A DNA stretch of 63,647 nucleotides from a virus: positions 1 to 63,647 of IMG/VR virus record IMGVR_UViG_3300032080_000005; one strand, 5' to 3'. Shown here one piece after another: positions 15,673 through 24,008 of the stretch (the first letter of the stretch is position 1; every line of letters starts with the position of its first letter). The position numbers and the translations under genes are program-made. A model generated the notes under the pieces. The model did no database searches. It was given only the letters and a program-made list of their open reading frames with translations, and had not been told where the DNA came from.

Positions 15673-15941
15673 TGGATGACAAACAGCCCGACAAGGCACC
15701 TGACAACCTGACCAACGAGTTCAAGGAGCAGATTCAGAAGGCGACGGAGGCGGTCGCCAAGCAGGTCGCATTCTGGAAAGAGTTTTGGAAGGTGTGGATT
15801 CCGGGCGGCCTGCGGAAACGCAAGCGGTATCGGACCCCCGGCCACGGCAAGCGCAAGGGCATTCGGCGCCGGAAGAATAAGGCCGCCAGGATCGCGCGCC
15901 GCGCAAATCGTCGGCCCAAAAAGAAGGGAAGGCGCAAGTGA
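15672..15941 (+). CDS. 89-aa protein with very basic C-terminus
   Basis: TAATG overlap with the ATPase. The first 45 residues are an amphipathic helix region, and the last 40 contain about 25 Arg or Lys (RKRKRYRTPG and RARRANRRPKKKG patterns). It is probably a nucleic-acid-binding accessory of the replisome. Confidence 0.6.
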   Translation: MDDKQPDKAPDNLTNEFKEQIQKATEAVAKQVAFWKEFWKVWIPGGLRKRKRYRTPGHGKRKGIRRRKNKAARIARRANRRPKKKGRRK

Positions 15942-16624
15942 GCGTTGGAGAACAGGCGGCCGCCGCACAGCGGGAAGACCGCCCGACTGCCCCACGGAGC
16001 GACGCGCCGTCCCCACACGAGGACGGCCGCGATCCCTGGAGCAAGGCGGTCGGCAACATCGAGACGGCGTCGGGGCTGCGCTACGACTTCGAGAATCCCA
16101 AGGCGGAGACGATCCTGCTGGAGGACATCGCGCACGCGCTCTCGAACGTGTGCCGCTTCGCCGGGCACATCCGGCGCTTCAACTCCGTGGCTGAGCATTC
16201 GGTCTTGGTCAGCCGGATCGTGGAGGCGTGGGCTGGCGAGGAGTTTGAAGACAGCCAGGCGAATCGTCACGGCATCGTCCGCGCGGCGCTGCTCCACGAC
16301 GCTCACGAGGCGTACATCTGGGACGCGCCGTCGCCGGTCAAGCCGTTGCTCGGTGACACCTTCAAGCATCTGGGGCGCATCGCCGACGAAGCCATCGCGG
16401 CGAAGTTCCTGCGGGAAGGCTATTCGGCCGACACGTTCAAAAATCCCATTATCAAGGCGGCCGACCGTACCGCCCTCGTCGTGGAAGGCCGCGCGCTGCT
16501 GCCGGTCGGACCCACCGATGATGAATGGGAGCCGCTGCCGCCGGGCGTGCAGTGGGACGGCGGCCTGACGCCCCACGAGGCGAAGACTCTATTCCTGCAA
16601 CGTGCAAAGGAGCTGGGACTATGA
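15938..16624 (+). CDS. HD-domain phosphohydrolase (YfbR-like)
   Basis: 228 residues. The HD signature appears as FNSVAEHSVLVSRI at about 83-96, LLHDAHEAYIWD at about 119-130 and a downstream Asp in IIKAADRTALV at about 171. This matches 5'-deoxynucleotidases and phage HD hydrolases that act on dNMPs. The N-terminal 35 residues are disordered. It is coupled by ATGA to the kinase gene, so the two may balance nucleotide pools. Confidence 0.75.
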   Translation: MSVGEQAAAAQREDRPTAPRSDAPSPHEDGRDPWSKAVGNIETASGLRYDFENPKAETILLEDIAHALSNVCRFAGHIRRFNSVAEHSVLVSRIVEAWAGEEFEDSQANRHGIVRAALLHDAHEAYIWDAPSPVKPLLGDTFKHLGRIADEAIAAKFLREGYSADTFKNPIIKAADRTALVVEGRALLPVGPTDDEWEPLPPGVQWDGGLTPHEAKTLFLQRAKELGL

Positions 16625-17265
16625 AAATCATCGGACTGACGGGACGCGCCCGCGCCGGGAAGGACACGGCCGCCGGAATCGTGATGGAGTGGGTTGAGGC
16701 CCACGGCGCTGACTTCACTATTCGCCAGGGCTTCGCTGACCTGCTGAAGCTCTCGGCGTATCGGGCGCTCGGCGGCTCGCCGGACACTCCACTCGCGGAG
16801 GCCGTGCGGTTCTGCGACGAACTGAAGCAGGACGGCGGCGAGTTGGAGATTACGCTCCCGACTCTCCCGCTGTCGCCGATTCGCTCCTACGCAATCACCG
16901 GGCGGGAATTCCTCCAGCGCTACGGCACGGAGGCCCACCGCGACGTGTTCGGCACGAACTTCTGGGTGGAGGCTCTGTTCGACCACGTAGAGGCCAACGG
17001 ACCCGATTTCGGGTACGACGTGTTGGTCATCCCCGACTGTCGGTTTGACAACGAGGCGGCGGCCGTCGTGGAGCGGGGCGGAGAAGTTTGGGAAGTTACG
17101 CGCCCACGGCACGAGGACGAGTTGAAGTCAGGTGTCGGGCATACCAGCGAGGCGGGCGTCAACCCGGACCTCGTCGCGGCACAGATCGAGAACAACGGAA
17201 CCCTGGATGACTTGACGGCCGCGATAGGCTCGTTGTGCCAGGAGAAATTGGAGGGAGCAGAGTGA
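16621..17265 (+). CDS. deoxynucleoside monophosphate kinase
   Basis: 214 residues counted from the ATG overlapping the HD gene stop. P-loop GRARAGKDTAA at about 7-17, and the mid part has REFLQRYGTEAHR (about 97-109) with the conserved TExxR of phage dNMP kinases such as T4 gp1. DVLVIPDCRFDNEA at about 134-147 is the second acidic motif. It should phosphorylate dNMPs to dNDPs, feeding replication. Confidence 0.8.
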   Translation: MKIIGLTGRARAGKDTAAGIVMEWVEAHGADFTIRQGFADLLKLSAYRALGGSPDTPLAEAVRFCDELKQDGGELEITLPTLPLSPIRSYAITGREFLQRYGTEAHRDVFGTNFWVEALFDHVEANGPDFGYDVLVIPDCRFDNEAAAVVERGGEVWEVTRPRHEDELKSGVGHTSEAGVNPDLVAAQIENNGTLDDLTAAIGSLCQEKLEGAE

Positions 17266-17477
17266 GCAGGGCAATCATCTTCACGGATCAACACGCGCCA
17301 GATGGGCGGACGATTCGCTTCAACGTGGACGAAGGCACCAGGGCGGCCGCCGCTCGGGTGAAGGAAGCCTTCGAGGGCGGCGACATGCTGGAAATCCCAA
17401 ACGAGGTTGAGGGCGAGGAACCCATCTTCGTAAACCCCGAGCGCGTGGCGACCGTTTCGCCGCAGAAGGAGGACTGA
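17262..17477 (+). CDS. 71-aa hypothetical protein
   Basis: I chose GTG at 17262 (GTGA overlap) over the earlier in-frame ATG inside the kinase gene, since GGAGGGAG lies a few bases before it. Beta-rich, acidic, with the segment FVNPERVATVSP, which resembles small phage proteins of unknown role. One base separates it from the RNA ligase gene. Confidence 0.55.
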   Translation: MSRAIIFTDQHAPDGRTIRFNVDEGTRAAAARVKEAFEGGDMLEIPNEVEGEEPIFVNPERVATVSPQKED

Positions 17478-17478
17478 C

Positions 17479-18150
17479 ATGGCAGAGTTCCAGGCGTGGC
17501 CCAAGATTCCACGGCTCAATCGCAACTGCATCGTCACCGAGAAGATCGACGGCACCAACGCGGCCGTGGTCATCGAGAAAGTCGGTCCTGGCTGGCCGAA
17601 ACATGAGTTCGAGCTGGCCCGCGTGGACCTCGACCTGACGGACGCCAGCGAGCTGGCCGTCTTCGCGCAGTCGCGCAAACGGCTGCTTCAGACCAACGAG
17701 GACGGCGGCAAGGGGAGCGACAACTTCGCCTTCGCGGCGTGGGTGAAAGAGAACGCACTCGAACTGGCGGCCGTGCTTGGCGAGGGACGCCACTTCGGCG
17801 AGTGGTGGGGCGCCGGTATCCAGCGGGCCTACGGCTTGACGGAGCAGGATAAGCGCTTCTCTCTATTCAACGCGGGACGCTGGCACGACCGTGCGGCTAA
17901 CGGCATCGGCAAGGAGGTTTGCCCGGACTGTTGCAGCGTGGTTCCGGTCGTCGCACTCGGCAAGGTGGGCGAAGCTCCTTGGCTGAAAGCGATGAACGAC
18001 CTCGCCGAGAACGGCAGCGCCGCGGTGCCGGGCTTCGACAATCCCGAGGGAATCGTCGTCTACCACACGGCCGCGCGTACGTCGTTCAAGGTCACGTTCG
18101 ACCAGGACGACCTGCCCAAGTCTGTCGCTGAAGCACAGGCGGCTGCATGA
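17479..18150 (+). CDS. Rnl2-like RNA ligase
   Basis: 223 residues. Nucleotidyltransferase motif I VTEKIDGTNA at about 20-29 holds the lysine that becomes adenylated. Motif III FGEWWGAGIQ is at about 98, motif IV NPEGIVVY at about 188, and motif V FKVTF at about 201. The set fits the T4 Rnl2 branch of ATP-dependent RNA ligases, which seal 3'-OH/5'-phosphate nicks, including in tRNA anticodon loops. A pair of Cys (CPDCC, about 150) is an unusual insert. It is the first of two unrelated RNA ligases in this genome (the other is RtcB at 22677). Confidence 0.82.
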   Translation: MAEFQAWPKIPRLNRNCIVTEKIDGTNAAVVIEKVGPGWPKHEFELARVDLDLTDASELAVFAQSRKRLLQTNEDGGKGSDNFAFAAWVKENALELAAVLGEGRHFGEWWGAGIQRAYGLTEQDKRFSLFNAGRWHDRAANGIGKEVCPDCCSVVPVVALGKVGEAPWLKAMNDLAENGSAAVPGFDNPEGIVVYHTAARTSFKVTFDQDDLPKSVAEAQAAA

Positions 18151-18368
18151 AGCTCTGGCTGATCCACATCGCGTCCCTGGTGGCGGTGAGCGTTGCGTTC
18201 GTCGCCATCGGGAAGGCTGACTTGGAGAGTGGTCAGCAGCTCGTTGCCACGTTTGCGGCGCTCCTGCTGTTTCAGGCGCTCTACGTCCCACGCTGGCCGC
18301 GGTGGTACGCGCTGAAACGTCTCCTCAAACTGAAGCCTGGACAGAAAGTGACGGTCGAAGGAAAGTGA
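18147..18368 (+). CDS. 73-aa membrane protein
   Basis: ATGA overlap with the RNA ligase. Two hydrophobic segments (about residues 2-21 and 28-50) and a basic C-terminus ending PGQKVTVEGK. Unknown function. Overlaps the next gene by GTGA. Confidence 0.6.
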   Translation: MKLWLIHIASLVAVSVAFVAIGKADLESGQQLVATFAALLLFQALYVPRWPRWYALKRLLKLKPGQKVTVEGK

Positions 18369-18508
18369 GCCTCCGCACTAGCATCGTCTGTCTTCAGGCG
18401 GCGACGTTCGTGGCCTTGTTCGTCCTCCTGCTGGTGCAGGGGGACGACTGGCGCCTCGCGCTCGCTCAGGGCCTGCTCGCCATCATCACCGTGCTGGTGT
18501 ACGTCTGA
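18365..18508 (+). CDS. 47-aa membrane protein
   Basis: GTG start at the overlap with the previous stop. Two short hydrophobic stretches separated by QGDDWRLALAQG. Ends on the first base of the next ATG. Together with the preceding gene it may form a membrane pair. Confidence 0.5.
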   Translation: MSLRTSIVCLQAATFVALFVLLLVQGDDWRLALAQGLLAIITVLVYV

Positions 18509-18768
18509 TGACGGTGCGCGAGTTCATCAGCCAGCTTCAGGAAGCGATGGATCGGGCGGCCGCTCGGGCGCTCCCCAACCGGGAGGTCATCGTGTCCTTC
18601 ATCGCGCCCAGCTCTGGGTTCTGTGGGCCGACCATCCGGCCCAAGTACCTGGGCGAGACGAGTCACCCCGACTACCCTGGGTCGTGGGCGCGCTACGGCC
18701 TCACGCGGATGCAGGTCGAGCGGGTGCTCGAAGCCTTCGACGTGACTCTGCCGCCGGAGCACGCATGA
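18508..18768 (+). CDS. 86-aa soluble protein
   Basis: Starts on the last stop base of the 47-aa gene. Basic N-terminal helix, then a Gly/Pro-rich middle (FCGPTIRPKYLGETSHPDYPG), then a C-terminal helix with MQVERVLEAF. No family recognised. Confidence 0.55.
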   Translation: MTVREFISQLQEAMDRAAARALPNREVIVSFIAPSSGFCGPTIRPKYLGETSHPDYPGSWARYGLTRMQVERVLEAFDVTLPPEHA

Positions 18769-18983
18769 CCGACGACCAGGCTGCCGACACTCCGACCGCG
18801 CGGCGGTGTACCATCTGCGCACTCTCGCTTCCCAGCGACGAGAAGTGGAAGGAGTGCCCGCAGTGTGGGGAGGGCACGAGTATCATCGGGAACGCCGAAC
18901 CGAACATCACTGACGAGGAGGCGACGAAGGTACTCCGCGCTCGGGAATTCGAGGAATACCTTGAGGAGCAGGGGATTAAATGA
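18765..18983 (+). CDS. zinc-ribbon protein
   Basis: 72 residues from ATG 18765. CTICAL at about 15-20 and CPQCGEG at about 32-38 form a rubredoxin-like zinc knuckle pair. The rest is an acidic helix ending in EEYLEEQGIK. Overlaps the next gene by ATGA. Role unknown. Confidence 0.6.
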   Translation: MTDDQAADTPTARRCTICALSLPSDEKWKECPQCGEGTSIIGNAEPNITDEEATKVLRAREFEEYLEEQGIK

Positions 18984-19747
18984 GTGAATGTTACCCAACG
19001 TGGGATAAGGTACAAGAAGAACTAGAGGAGGAGTTAGAAGGTAGACGCGACCCGTGGATTTGGAGACATGCGTTGACGTATCTCAGAATGGCTGCCGAAG
19101 CGAACTATCGCCCTGCGGCGCCAAGTGATGGTTTGGGTAATATACAATTAGATGATAATACGCTTGCACTTCGGGATCAGCTTGAGCGCGAGGCATTTAT
19201 GTTTGGTATTCGGTGTGTTGCAGAGGAAAAGAAATTAACGGTACATTATGGTTGTGTTGACTGTAGAACTGGAGAAGCGTCCCGGCTTGCAGTTGAGGCC
19301 GCTAAGTGTCTGAACGCCGGAGAAGATATAAACAAGACTGGCGTGTTGCTTCTTCGGATGGCGCTTCGCGCTGCTGAACGTGAAGCAACCAAGCTTGAAG
19401 TAACGCCTGACGAGAGGGAGCGGGCAATCGCGCAGGCACTATATCGTGTCAAAATACACACGTCCCGTCCGCCGAAAGACAAAAAGGATAAGGTGTACTT
19501 CATTTTAGGACATGATTCGTTCAAGATTGGACACGGACTTGATCCGGCTCAGCGGTTACGCGATATGCAAACGGGAAATCCAGACACCTTAGAGCTACTT
19601 GGTTGGATATATAGCGATGTTGCTAGTGAGCCTGCTTGCTGGGCGGCAGCAGAAAAATGTGGGTTCAAGAAAATACGCGGGGAGTGGTTCGATGGCGTTA
19701 TATCAATTGGTGATATGTATCGCGTCGTATATGAGGCTGCGAAGTGA
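18980..19747 (+). CDS. T5orf172/GIY-YIG-like nuclease, AT-rich
   Basis: 255 residues. The C-terminal 95 residues carry the T5orf172 pattern of the GIY-YIG superfamily: VYFILGHDSFKIGHG, then DPAQRLRDMQTGNPDTLELL, with the conserved Lys-Ile-Gly, Arg and Gln-Thr-Gly-Asn-Pro. The N-terminal half is helical, perhaps a target-binding domain. Third codon positions are much richer in A and T than in neighbouring genes, so it is probably a recent arrival. It is coupled to the preceding gene by ATGA and to the LAGLIDADG-like gene by GTGA, directly before the DNA polymerase, a favoured site for homing nucleases. Confidence 0.65.
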   Translation: MSECYPTWDKVQEELEEELEGRRDPWIWRHALTYLRMAAEANYRPAAPSDGLGNIQLDDNTLALRDQLEREAFMFGIRCVAEEKKLTVHYGCVDCRTGEASRLAVEAAKCLNAGEDINKTGVLLLRMALRAAEREATKLEVTPDERERAIAQALYRVKIHTSRPPKDKKDKVYFILGHDSFKIGHGLDPAQRLRDMQTGNPDTLELLGWIYSDVASEPACWAAAEKCGFKKIRGEWFDGVISIGDMYRVVYEAAK

Positions 19748-20124
19748 AGAACGCTGATTTATATTGGCTCGCTGGGTGGCTGGAGGGTGAGGGCAGCTTC
19801 CGCGCGCAAATTCAACGGCGGCCTACGGGCGAGTATCCACGGTTTCATATCGTGGCGCATTCAGTTGACGAGGACGTGGTTCGGCGGGCAGAGCAAATCG
19901 CTGGATACGTCAGTGGTCCGTATGGACCATACACTGAGAATCGTCAAGCTTTCTGGGTGTGGCAAGAGAAGCAACGCGATAAGGTATTCGAGCTAATTAC
20001 GCTTTTGTACCCGCTAATGGGTGAGAGACGGCAGAAACAAATGGACGCGATGTTGTCAGTTAGCGTGAAGTATCCAGCCCGCTACACCGGGCGTCAAACT
20101 GTAAGGAGGAAACGCGGTGCCTGA
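19744..20124 (+). CDS. LAGLIDADG-like homing endonuclease, single-motif
   Basis: 126 residues from GTG. WLAGWLEGEGSF at about 7-18 is a good match to the LAGLIDADG helix with its Gly-Glu-Gly metal-binding end. The following beta-rich region and Arg-rich end fit a small half-enzyme that would act as a dimer. AT-richer than most neighbours. It overlaps the 5' end of the DNA polymerase by 8 bases, so insertion respected the polymerase's own ribosome-binding site (AAGGAGGAAA). Confidence 0.72.
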   Translation: MKNADLYWLAGWLEGEGSFRAQIQRRPTGEYPRFHIVAHSVDEDVVRRAEQIAGYVSGPYGPYTENRQAFWVWQEKQRDKVFELITLLYPLMGERRQKQMDAMLSVSVKYPARYTGRQTVRRKRGA

Positions 20125-22015
20125 GAAACTTAGCGAGCGGCGTGTAGTCGAGTTTGACGTAGAGACTTCAGGTCTACAGTGGTACGCCCACGAACTCTTT
20201 ATGGCTCAGTTCTTCGACCCCACCGACGAGGAGTGCCTAGAGTGGGAGGAGTACGCAGAACCCGGCGACGAGGAAGTTGTCGAACGTACGCCGCAGGCGG
20301 TCATCCTCCGTCACCCCGAGGACAAAGAGGAAATCCAGCGCTGGCTGGACAAGGACGCCTACTTCCGCGCCTGGAACTCCAAGTTCGACCTTCACCACCT
20401 GGAGTCGGCCGGGTATCGCATCCCGCCGCGGGACCGCTGGGAGGACGGGATGCTCGTCGCCCACATCCTGGACGAGCGGCGCAGCGTCGCCCTCCAGGCG
20501 GTCGGCGACAAGATGTTCGGCACGGAGAGTCCGTGGCCGGAGGGCGCGGGCATCGAGTTGGAGAAGGCCGTCAAGGCGTGGATCAGCGCCGAGAACAAGA
20601 AACGTCGGAAACACAGCAAGGACACCGGAGAGAAATTCGTCATCGCGAACTACTCCGACGTGCCCGCCGACATCATGGTCCCCTACGCGGGCCACGACGT
20701 GGAACTCCAGCGCCGCATCTGCGACGCCATCGTCCCGCAGTTGGAGTCGAACCCCGACCTCGTCGGCGTCTACGAGTTGGAGCGCAAAGTGCTGTCGGCA
20801 CTCTTCGACGTGGAGGCGCTGGGGATGGGGATTGACGAGGCGGGCGCGCGCAAGCTGGAGGTCGAACTCGAAAACGAACTGACCAAAATCCGCCTCGACC
20901 TGTTCGAGCTGGCGGGCGACGACGAGTTCAACCCGAACTCCCCGATCCAGCTCGCGGCCGCCTTCGAGCGGCGCGGCGTGGACCTGAGCCACATCGAGAA
21001 GTCGGGCAAAACCGGCCGCCGCTCGATGGCCGCCGACGTGCTGGAAGGCTTGGACGACGACCTCGCGCGGCGCATCGACGACTTCCGCGGCGCCGACAAG
21101 ATGATGTCCACCTACGTCTGGCCGCTGCTGCACGACCAGCCGGACACTGACAAGGGCTACGTCCACGCGAGCCTGCACACGGACGGCCGTCTCCACACGG
21201 ACCTCCGCCAGGTCGGCGCCCGCACCGGGCGTATGTCCTCCAGCCCGAACGTGCAGAACTGGCCGCGCGACGACCTGCGGATGCGCCATCTGGTCGTCGC
21301 CGACGAAGGCAAGAAACTCGTCGCCGTTGACCTCGACAGCATCGAGCTTCTGATCTTCGCCGCCTTCCTGGGGTCGGAATCCATCATCCTTGACATGATG
21401 AAAGACCCCGACGCCGACATGCACACCCACACCGCGAACATGATCGGGCTGAAACCGCGCGACCGTGGTTTGGGTGTGGTGGAATCGCCTCGCCAGCGCG
21501 GCAAGAAGTTCAACTACGAACGCATCTACGGCGGCGGCATCAAAGCCATCAAGAAGTGGCACGGTGTGGATTCGCCCACGGCGCGCAAGTGGCTGAACCG
21601 TTACTACGAGGCGTACCCGGAAGTCGAAGAATTCCAGGACATGATCGAGCTGCGTCTCGAAGAACGTGGGTTCGTCAAGACGCCGTGGGGTCGGCGCCAC
21701 CGCGCGTGGAACCCACAGTTCGCCGACCGCGAGGCGTACAAATTCGTCAACTACCTCGTACAGGGATCGGCGGCCGACTTGTTCAAGGAAGCCGTCGTGC
21801 GGACGCACGAAGCGGGCATCCCGATGATTGCCCTGACGCACGACGAGATTCTGGCTGAAGTGGATGCCGCGGAGGCGGAGGAAGCGAAAGTCATGATCCA
21901 GGGCTTCATGTGTGACTTCCCCAAAATCAACAAACTGATCCAGGTGTCGGCCGAGGGCGATGTCGTGGACCGCTGGTCGCAGGCCAAAGACCCCAAGTTC
22001 GATCCGGGGTGGTAG
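20117..22015 (+). CDS. family A DNA polymerase with 3'-5' exonuclease domain
   Basis: 632 residues from GTG with TAAGGAGGAAACGCG upstream. Exonuclease domain: EFDVETSGL at about 12 and AWNSKFDLHHL at about 86. Polymerase domain: RQVGARTGRMSSSPNVQNWP (O-helix approach, about 365-384), motif A VAVDLDSIELLIFA (about 399), motif B RQRGKKFNYERIYGG (about 459-473), and motif C IALTHDEI (about 572). No 5'-3' exonuclease domain, as usual for phage replicative enzymes of this class. A family A polymerase beside primase, RecA-like helicase and ligase genes forms a self-contained replisome. Confidence 0.95.
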   Translation: MPEKLSERRVVEFDVETSGLQWYAHELFMAQFFDPTDEECLEWEEYAEPGDEEVVERTPQAVILRHPEDKEEIQRWLDKDAYFRAWNSKFDLHHLESAGYRIPPRDRWEDGMLVAHILDERRSVALQAVGDKMFGTESPWPEGAGIELEKAVKAWISAENKKRRKHSKDTGEKFVIANYSDVPADIMVPYAGHDVELQRRICDAIVPQLESNPDLVGVYELERKVLSALFDVEALGMGIDEAGARKLEVELENELTKIRLDLFELAGDDEFNPNSPIQLAAAFERRGVDLSHIEKSGKTGRRSMAADVLEGLDDDLARRIDDFRGADKMMSTYVWPLLHDQPDTDKGYVHASLHTDGRLHTDLRQVGARTGRMSSSPNVQNWPRDDLRMRHLVVADEGKKLVAVDLDSIELLIFAAFLGSESIILDMMKDPDADMHTHTANMIGLKPRDRGLGVVESPRQRGKKFNYERIYGGGIKAIKKWHGVDSPTARKWLNRYYEAYPEVEEFQDMIELRLEERGFVKTPWGRRHRAWNPQFADREAYKFVNYLVQGSAADLFKEAVVRTHEAGIPMIALTHDEILAEVDAAEAEEAKVMIQGFMCDFPKINKLIQVSAEGDVVDRWSQAKDPKFDPGW

Positions 22016-22017
22016 GG

Positions 22018-22110
22018 ATGATGTGGAGCGAATTGCTTTGTCTGCTGCGCATTGCTCGCTGGGCGTTCCTAGCAGCTTGGGACGCACCCCGCGGGCCGTG
22101 GGTGCCTTGA
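22018..22110 (+). CDS. possible 30-aa amphipathic peptide
   Basis: Double ATG two bases after the polymerase stop, Leu/Trp/Ala-rich, ending WVP. No clear SD. The end overlaps the -35 of the next promoter. It may be coincidental. Confidence 0.3.
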   Translation: MMWSELLCLLRIARWAFLAAWDAPRGPWVP

Positions 22111-22134
22111 CGTGGACGATACGCTGAATATGCA
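22107..22134 (+). promoter_or_regulatory. promoter for the HD/RtcB gene group
   Basis: TTGACG (22107-22112), 16-base spacer, TATGCA (22129-22134), then a short leader with ACGAAAGGAAA before the GTG at 22153. Confidence 0.55.
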
Positions 22135-22152
22135 GACGACGAAAGGAAACTG

Positions 22153-22674
22153 GTGAACCGCTACGACGCACTACAACATGCAGTTCGCGCTCACGGTGGC
22201 GACACCGATTGGGGCGGCCAGCTCTATGTGCTGCACCCGATGGCGGTCGCCGACCGGATCGACGCGAACTGGCAGCCCCTCGCGGAGGAGGCGGCATACT
22301 GGCTGACCTCCGGTGTGGATGTTGAGGATGCCGTCATCGTGACGCTCCTGCACGACGTACTAGAGGACACGGACTACTTCCTCGCGCCGACCGACTTCAC
22401 CAGCGCGCAGTGGGACGCCCTCGACCGCGTCACGCGCTGGCCCGACGAAACCTACCGCGAGTACATCGAGAAGGCCGCGGGTAGCCCACTCTCCATCGTC
22501 GTCAAGCTGGCCGACCTCTCCCACAACATGAGCGACGAGCGCAAGGTGGGGCTGACGGAGAAGCAACTGGAAGCCGCCGCTGGCCTTCAGGAGAAGCGCT
22601 ACGAACCGTCGCGCGACCGCCTTTGGGAAGCACTCGGCCGCGAGTGGTGGCCGACCGAACAGACTGGAGACTGA
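22153..22674 (+). CDS. HD-domain hydrolase, MESH1/SpoT-like
   Basis: 173 residues from GTG. QLYVLHPMAVADRID at about 22-36, VTLLHDVLEDTDYF at about 62-75, and VVKLADLSHNMSD at about 115-127 follow the order of the HD hydrolase domain of SpoT and MESH1, which removes pyrophosphate from (p)ppGpp. Phage enzymes of this kind could reset the stringent response. Substrate cannot be told from sequence alone. NADPH or a (d)NTP are alternatives. Two bases before RtcB, in the same short transcription unit. Confidence 0.7.
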   Translation: MNRYDALQHAVRAHGGDTDWGGQLYVLHPMAVADRIDANWQPLAEEAAYWLTSGVDVEDAVIVTLLHDVLEDTDYFLAPTDFTSAQWDALDRVTRWPDETYREYIEKAAGSPLSIVVKLADLSHNMSDERKVGLTEKQLEAAAGLQEKRYEPSRDRLWEALGREWWPTEQTGD

Positions 22675-22676
22675 CT

Positions 22677-24008
22677 ATGTACATGATGACCACGCCGTAT
22701 CGAGACTTGACGATCTTTGGAGAGGCCGACGACAACACGGTCGAGCAGATGAACAACTGCCTCGATGTGCAGTCCGGCTCTAAAGGTGTTCTTTGCGCGG
22801 ACAACCATTTGGGCTACGCGCAGCCGGTCGGTGGGGTCGTTGCGTACAGAAACCGCATCAGCGTCAGCGGTGTGGGGTACGACATCGGCTGCGGCAACAA
22901 GGCCGTGAAAACCAACCTGAAGGCGGCCGACGTGGACATCGCCGCCATCATGGACGAGATTGAGCGGCGCATCGCCTTCGGCATCGGGCCGAACCCCGGC
23001 GAGAAGGCGCCCGACCATCCGGTTCTCGACTCCATCCGCGATGCGGACTTCGCACCGCAGCGCGCGCTGCTCGACAAGGCAGCCAACCAGCTCGGAACGG
23101 TCGGCGGCGGGAACCACTACGTGGACCTGTTCGAAGACGAGGATGGCTGGCTTTGGATCGGCGTCCACTTCGGCAGCCGCGGGTTCGGGCACACGACCGC
23201 CAACGGCTTCATGTGGATGTCGCGTGGCAAACCGTTCCAGACGAAGGCAGAGTTCAAGGAGGACTTGATGGCGGACCCCATCACCTTCCGTACGGACTCC
23301 GCCGAGGGCGAAGGCTACATCGCCGCAATGCAGCTCGCGGGAGAATACGCCTACGCTGGCCGCGATGTGGTCGTGGACCGCGTCCTGGAGATTCTGGGCG
23401 CGGAGGCTGTCTGGGGCGTCCACAACCACCACAACTACGCTTGGGCCGAGGAGCACTTCGGCGAGAGCTGGCACGTCGTCCGCAAGGGCGCGACCCCCGC
23501 GTGGCCGGGCCAGTACGGCTTCGTTGGTTCCACGATGGGCGAGAACTCCGTCATCCTGCGCGGCGCGGAGGATCAGGCGGGAAAGACGCTCGCCTACCAG
23601 GAGGCCGCGCTGTACTCGACGGTCCACGGCGCTGGCCGCGCGATGTCGCGTAGCCGGGCGGCCGGGAAGCAGAAGAAGCGCTGGACCTGCAACAACCGTG
23701 ACTGCGACTGGTTCCAGCCGCCGCATACGCACAAGCCGGAAGACGAGAAATGCCCGAAGTGCGGACATCCCAAACTCTCGAAGCAGTGGGTTCAGATGGA
23801 GCAGGGCGAGATTGACTGGACCGTCGAACGCAACTTCGTGCGCAACAACGGCGTGGAGCTACGGGGCGCGGGCGCCGAGGAGGCACCGTTGGCGTACAAG
23901 CGCCTGCCGAAGGTTCTGGAGGCGATGCACGACACCATCGAAGTCGTCCACACGCTGCGCCCGGTCGGCGTGGCGATGGCGCCGAACGGGGTGCCTGCCG
24001 ATGACTGA
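22677..24008 (+). CDS. rtcB: RtcB RNA ligase with inserted zinc ribbon
   Basis: 443 residues. All RtcB landmarks are present in order: DNHLGYAQPVGG (about 42), GVGYDIGCGN (about 65), LGTVGGGNH (about 139), GVHFGSRGFGH (about 160), HNHHNYA (about 248) and TVHGAGRAMSR (about 317), the last carrying the histidine that forms the GMP adduct. Between this motif and the C-terminal strands lies an extra segment with two Cys pairs (CNNRDC and CPKCG, about 339-364) that is a zinc-ribbon insert not part of the standard family. RtcB joins 2',3'-cyclic or 3'-phosphate RNA ends to 5'-OH ends, as produced by anticodon nucleases. The gene overlaps the ATP-dependent ligase by 8 bases. Confidence 0.9.
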   Translation: MYMMTTPYRDLTIFGEADDNTVEQMNNCLDVQSGSKGVLCADNHLGYAQPVGGVVAYRNRISVSGVGYDIGCGNKAVKTNLKAADVDIAAIMDEIERRIAFGIGPNPGEKAPDHPVLDSIRDADFAPQRALLDKAANQLGTVGGGNHYVDLFEDEDGWLWIGVHFGSRGFGHTTANGFMWMSRGKPFQTKAEFKEDLMADPITFRTDSAEGEGYIAAMQLAGEYAYAGRDVVVDRVLEILGAEAVWGVHNHHNYAWAEEHFGESWHVVRKGATPAWPGQYGFVGSTMGENSVILRGAEDQAGKTLAYQEAALYSTVHGAGRAMSRSRAAGKQKKRWTCNNRDCDWFQPPHTHKPEDEKCPKCGHPKLSKQWVQMEQGEIDWTVERNFVRNNGVELRGAGAEEAPLAYKRLPKVLEAMHDTIEVVHTLRPVGVAMAPNGVPADD

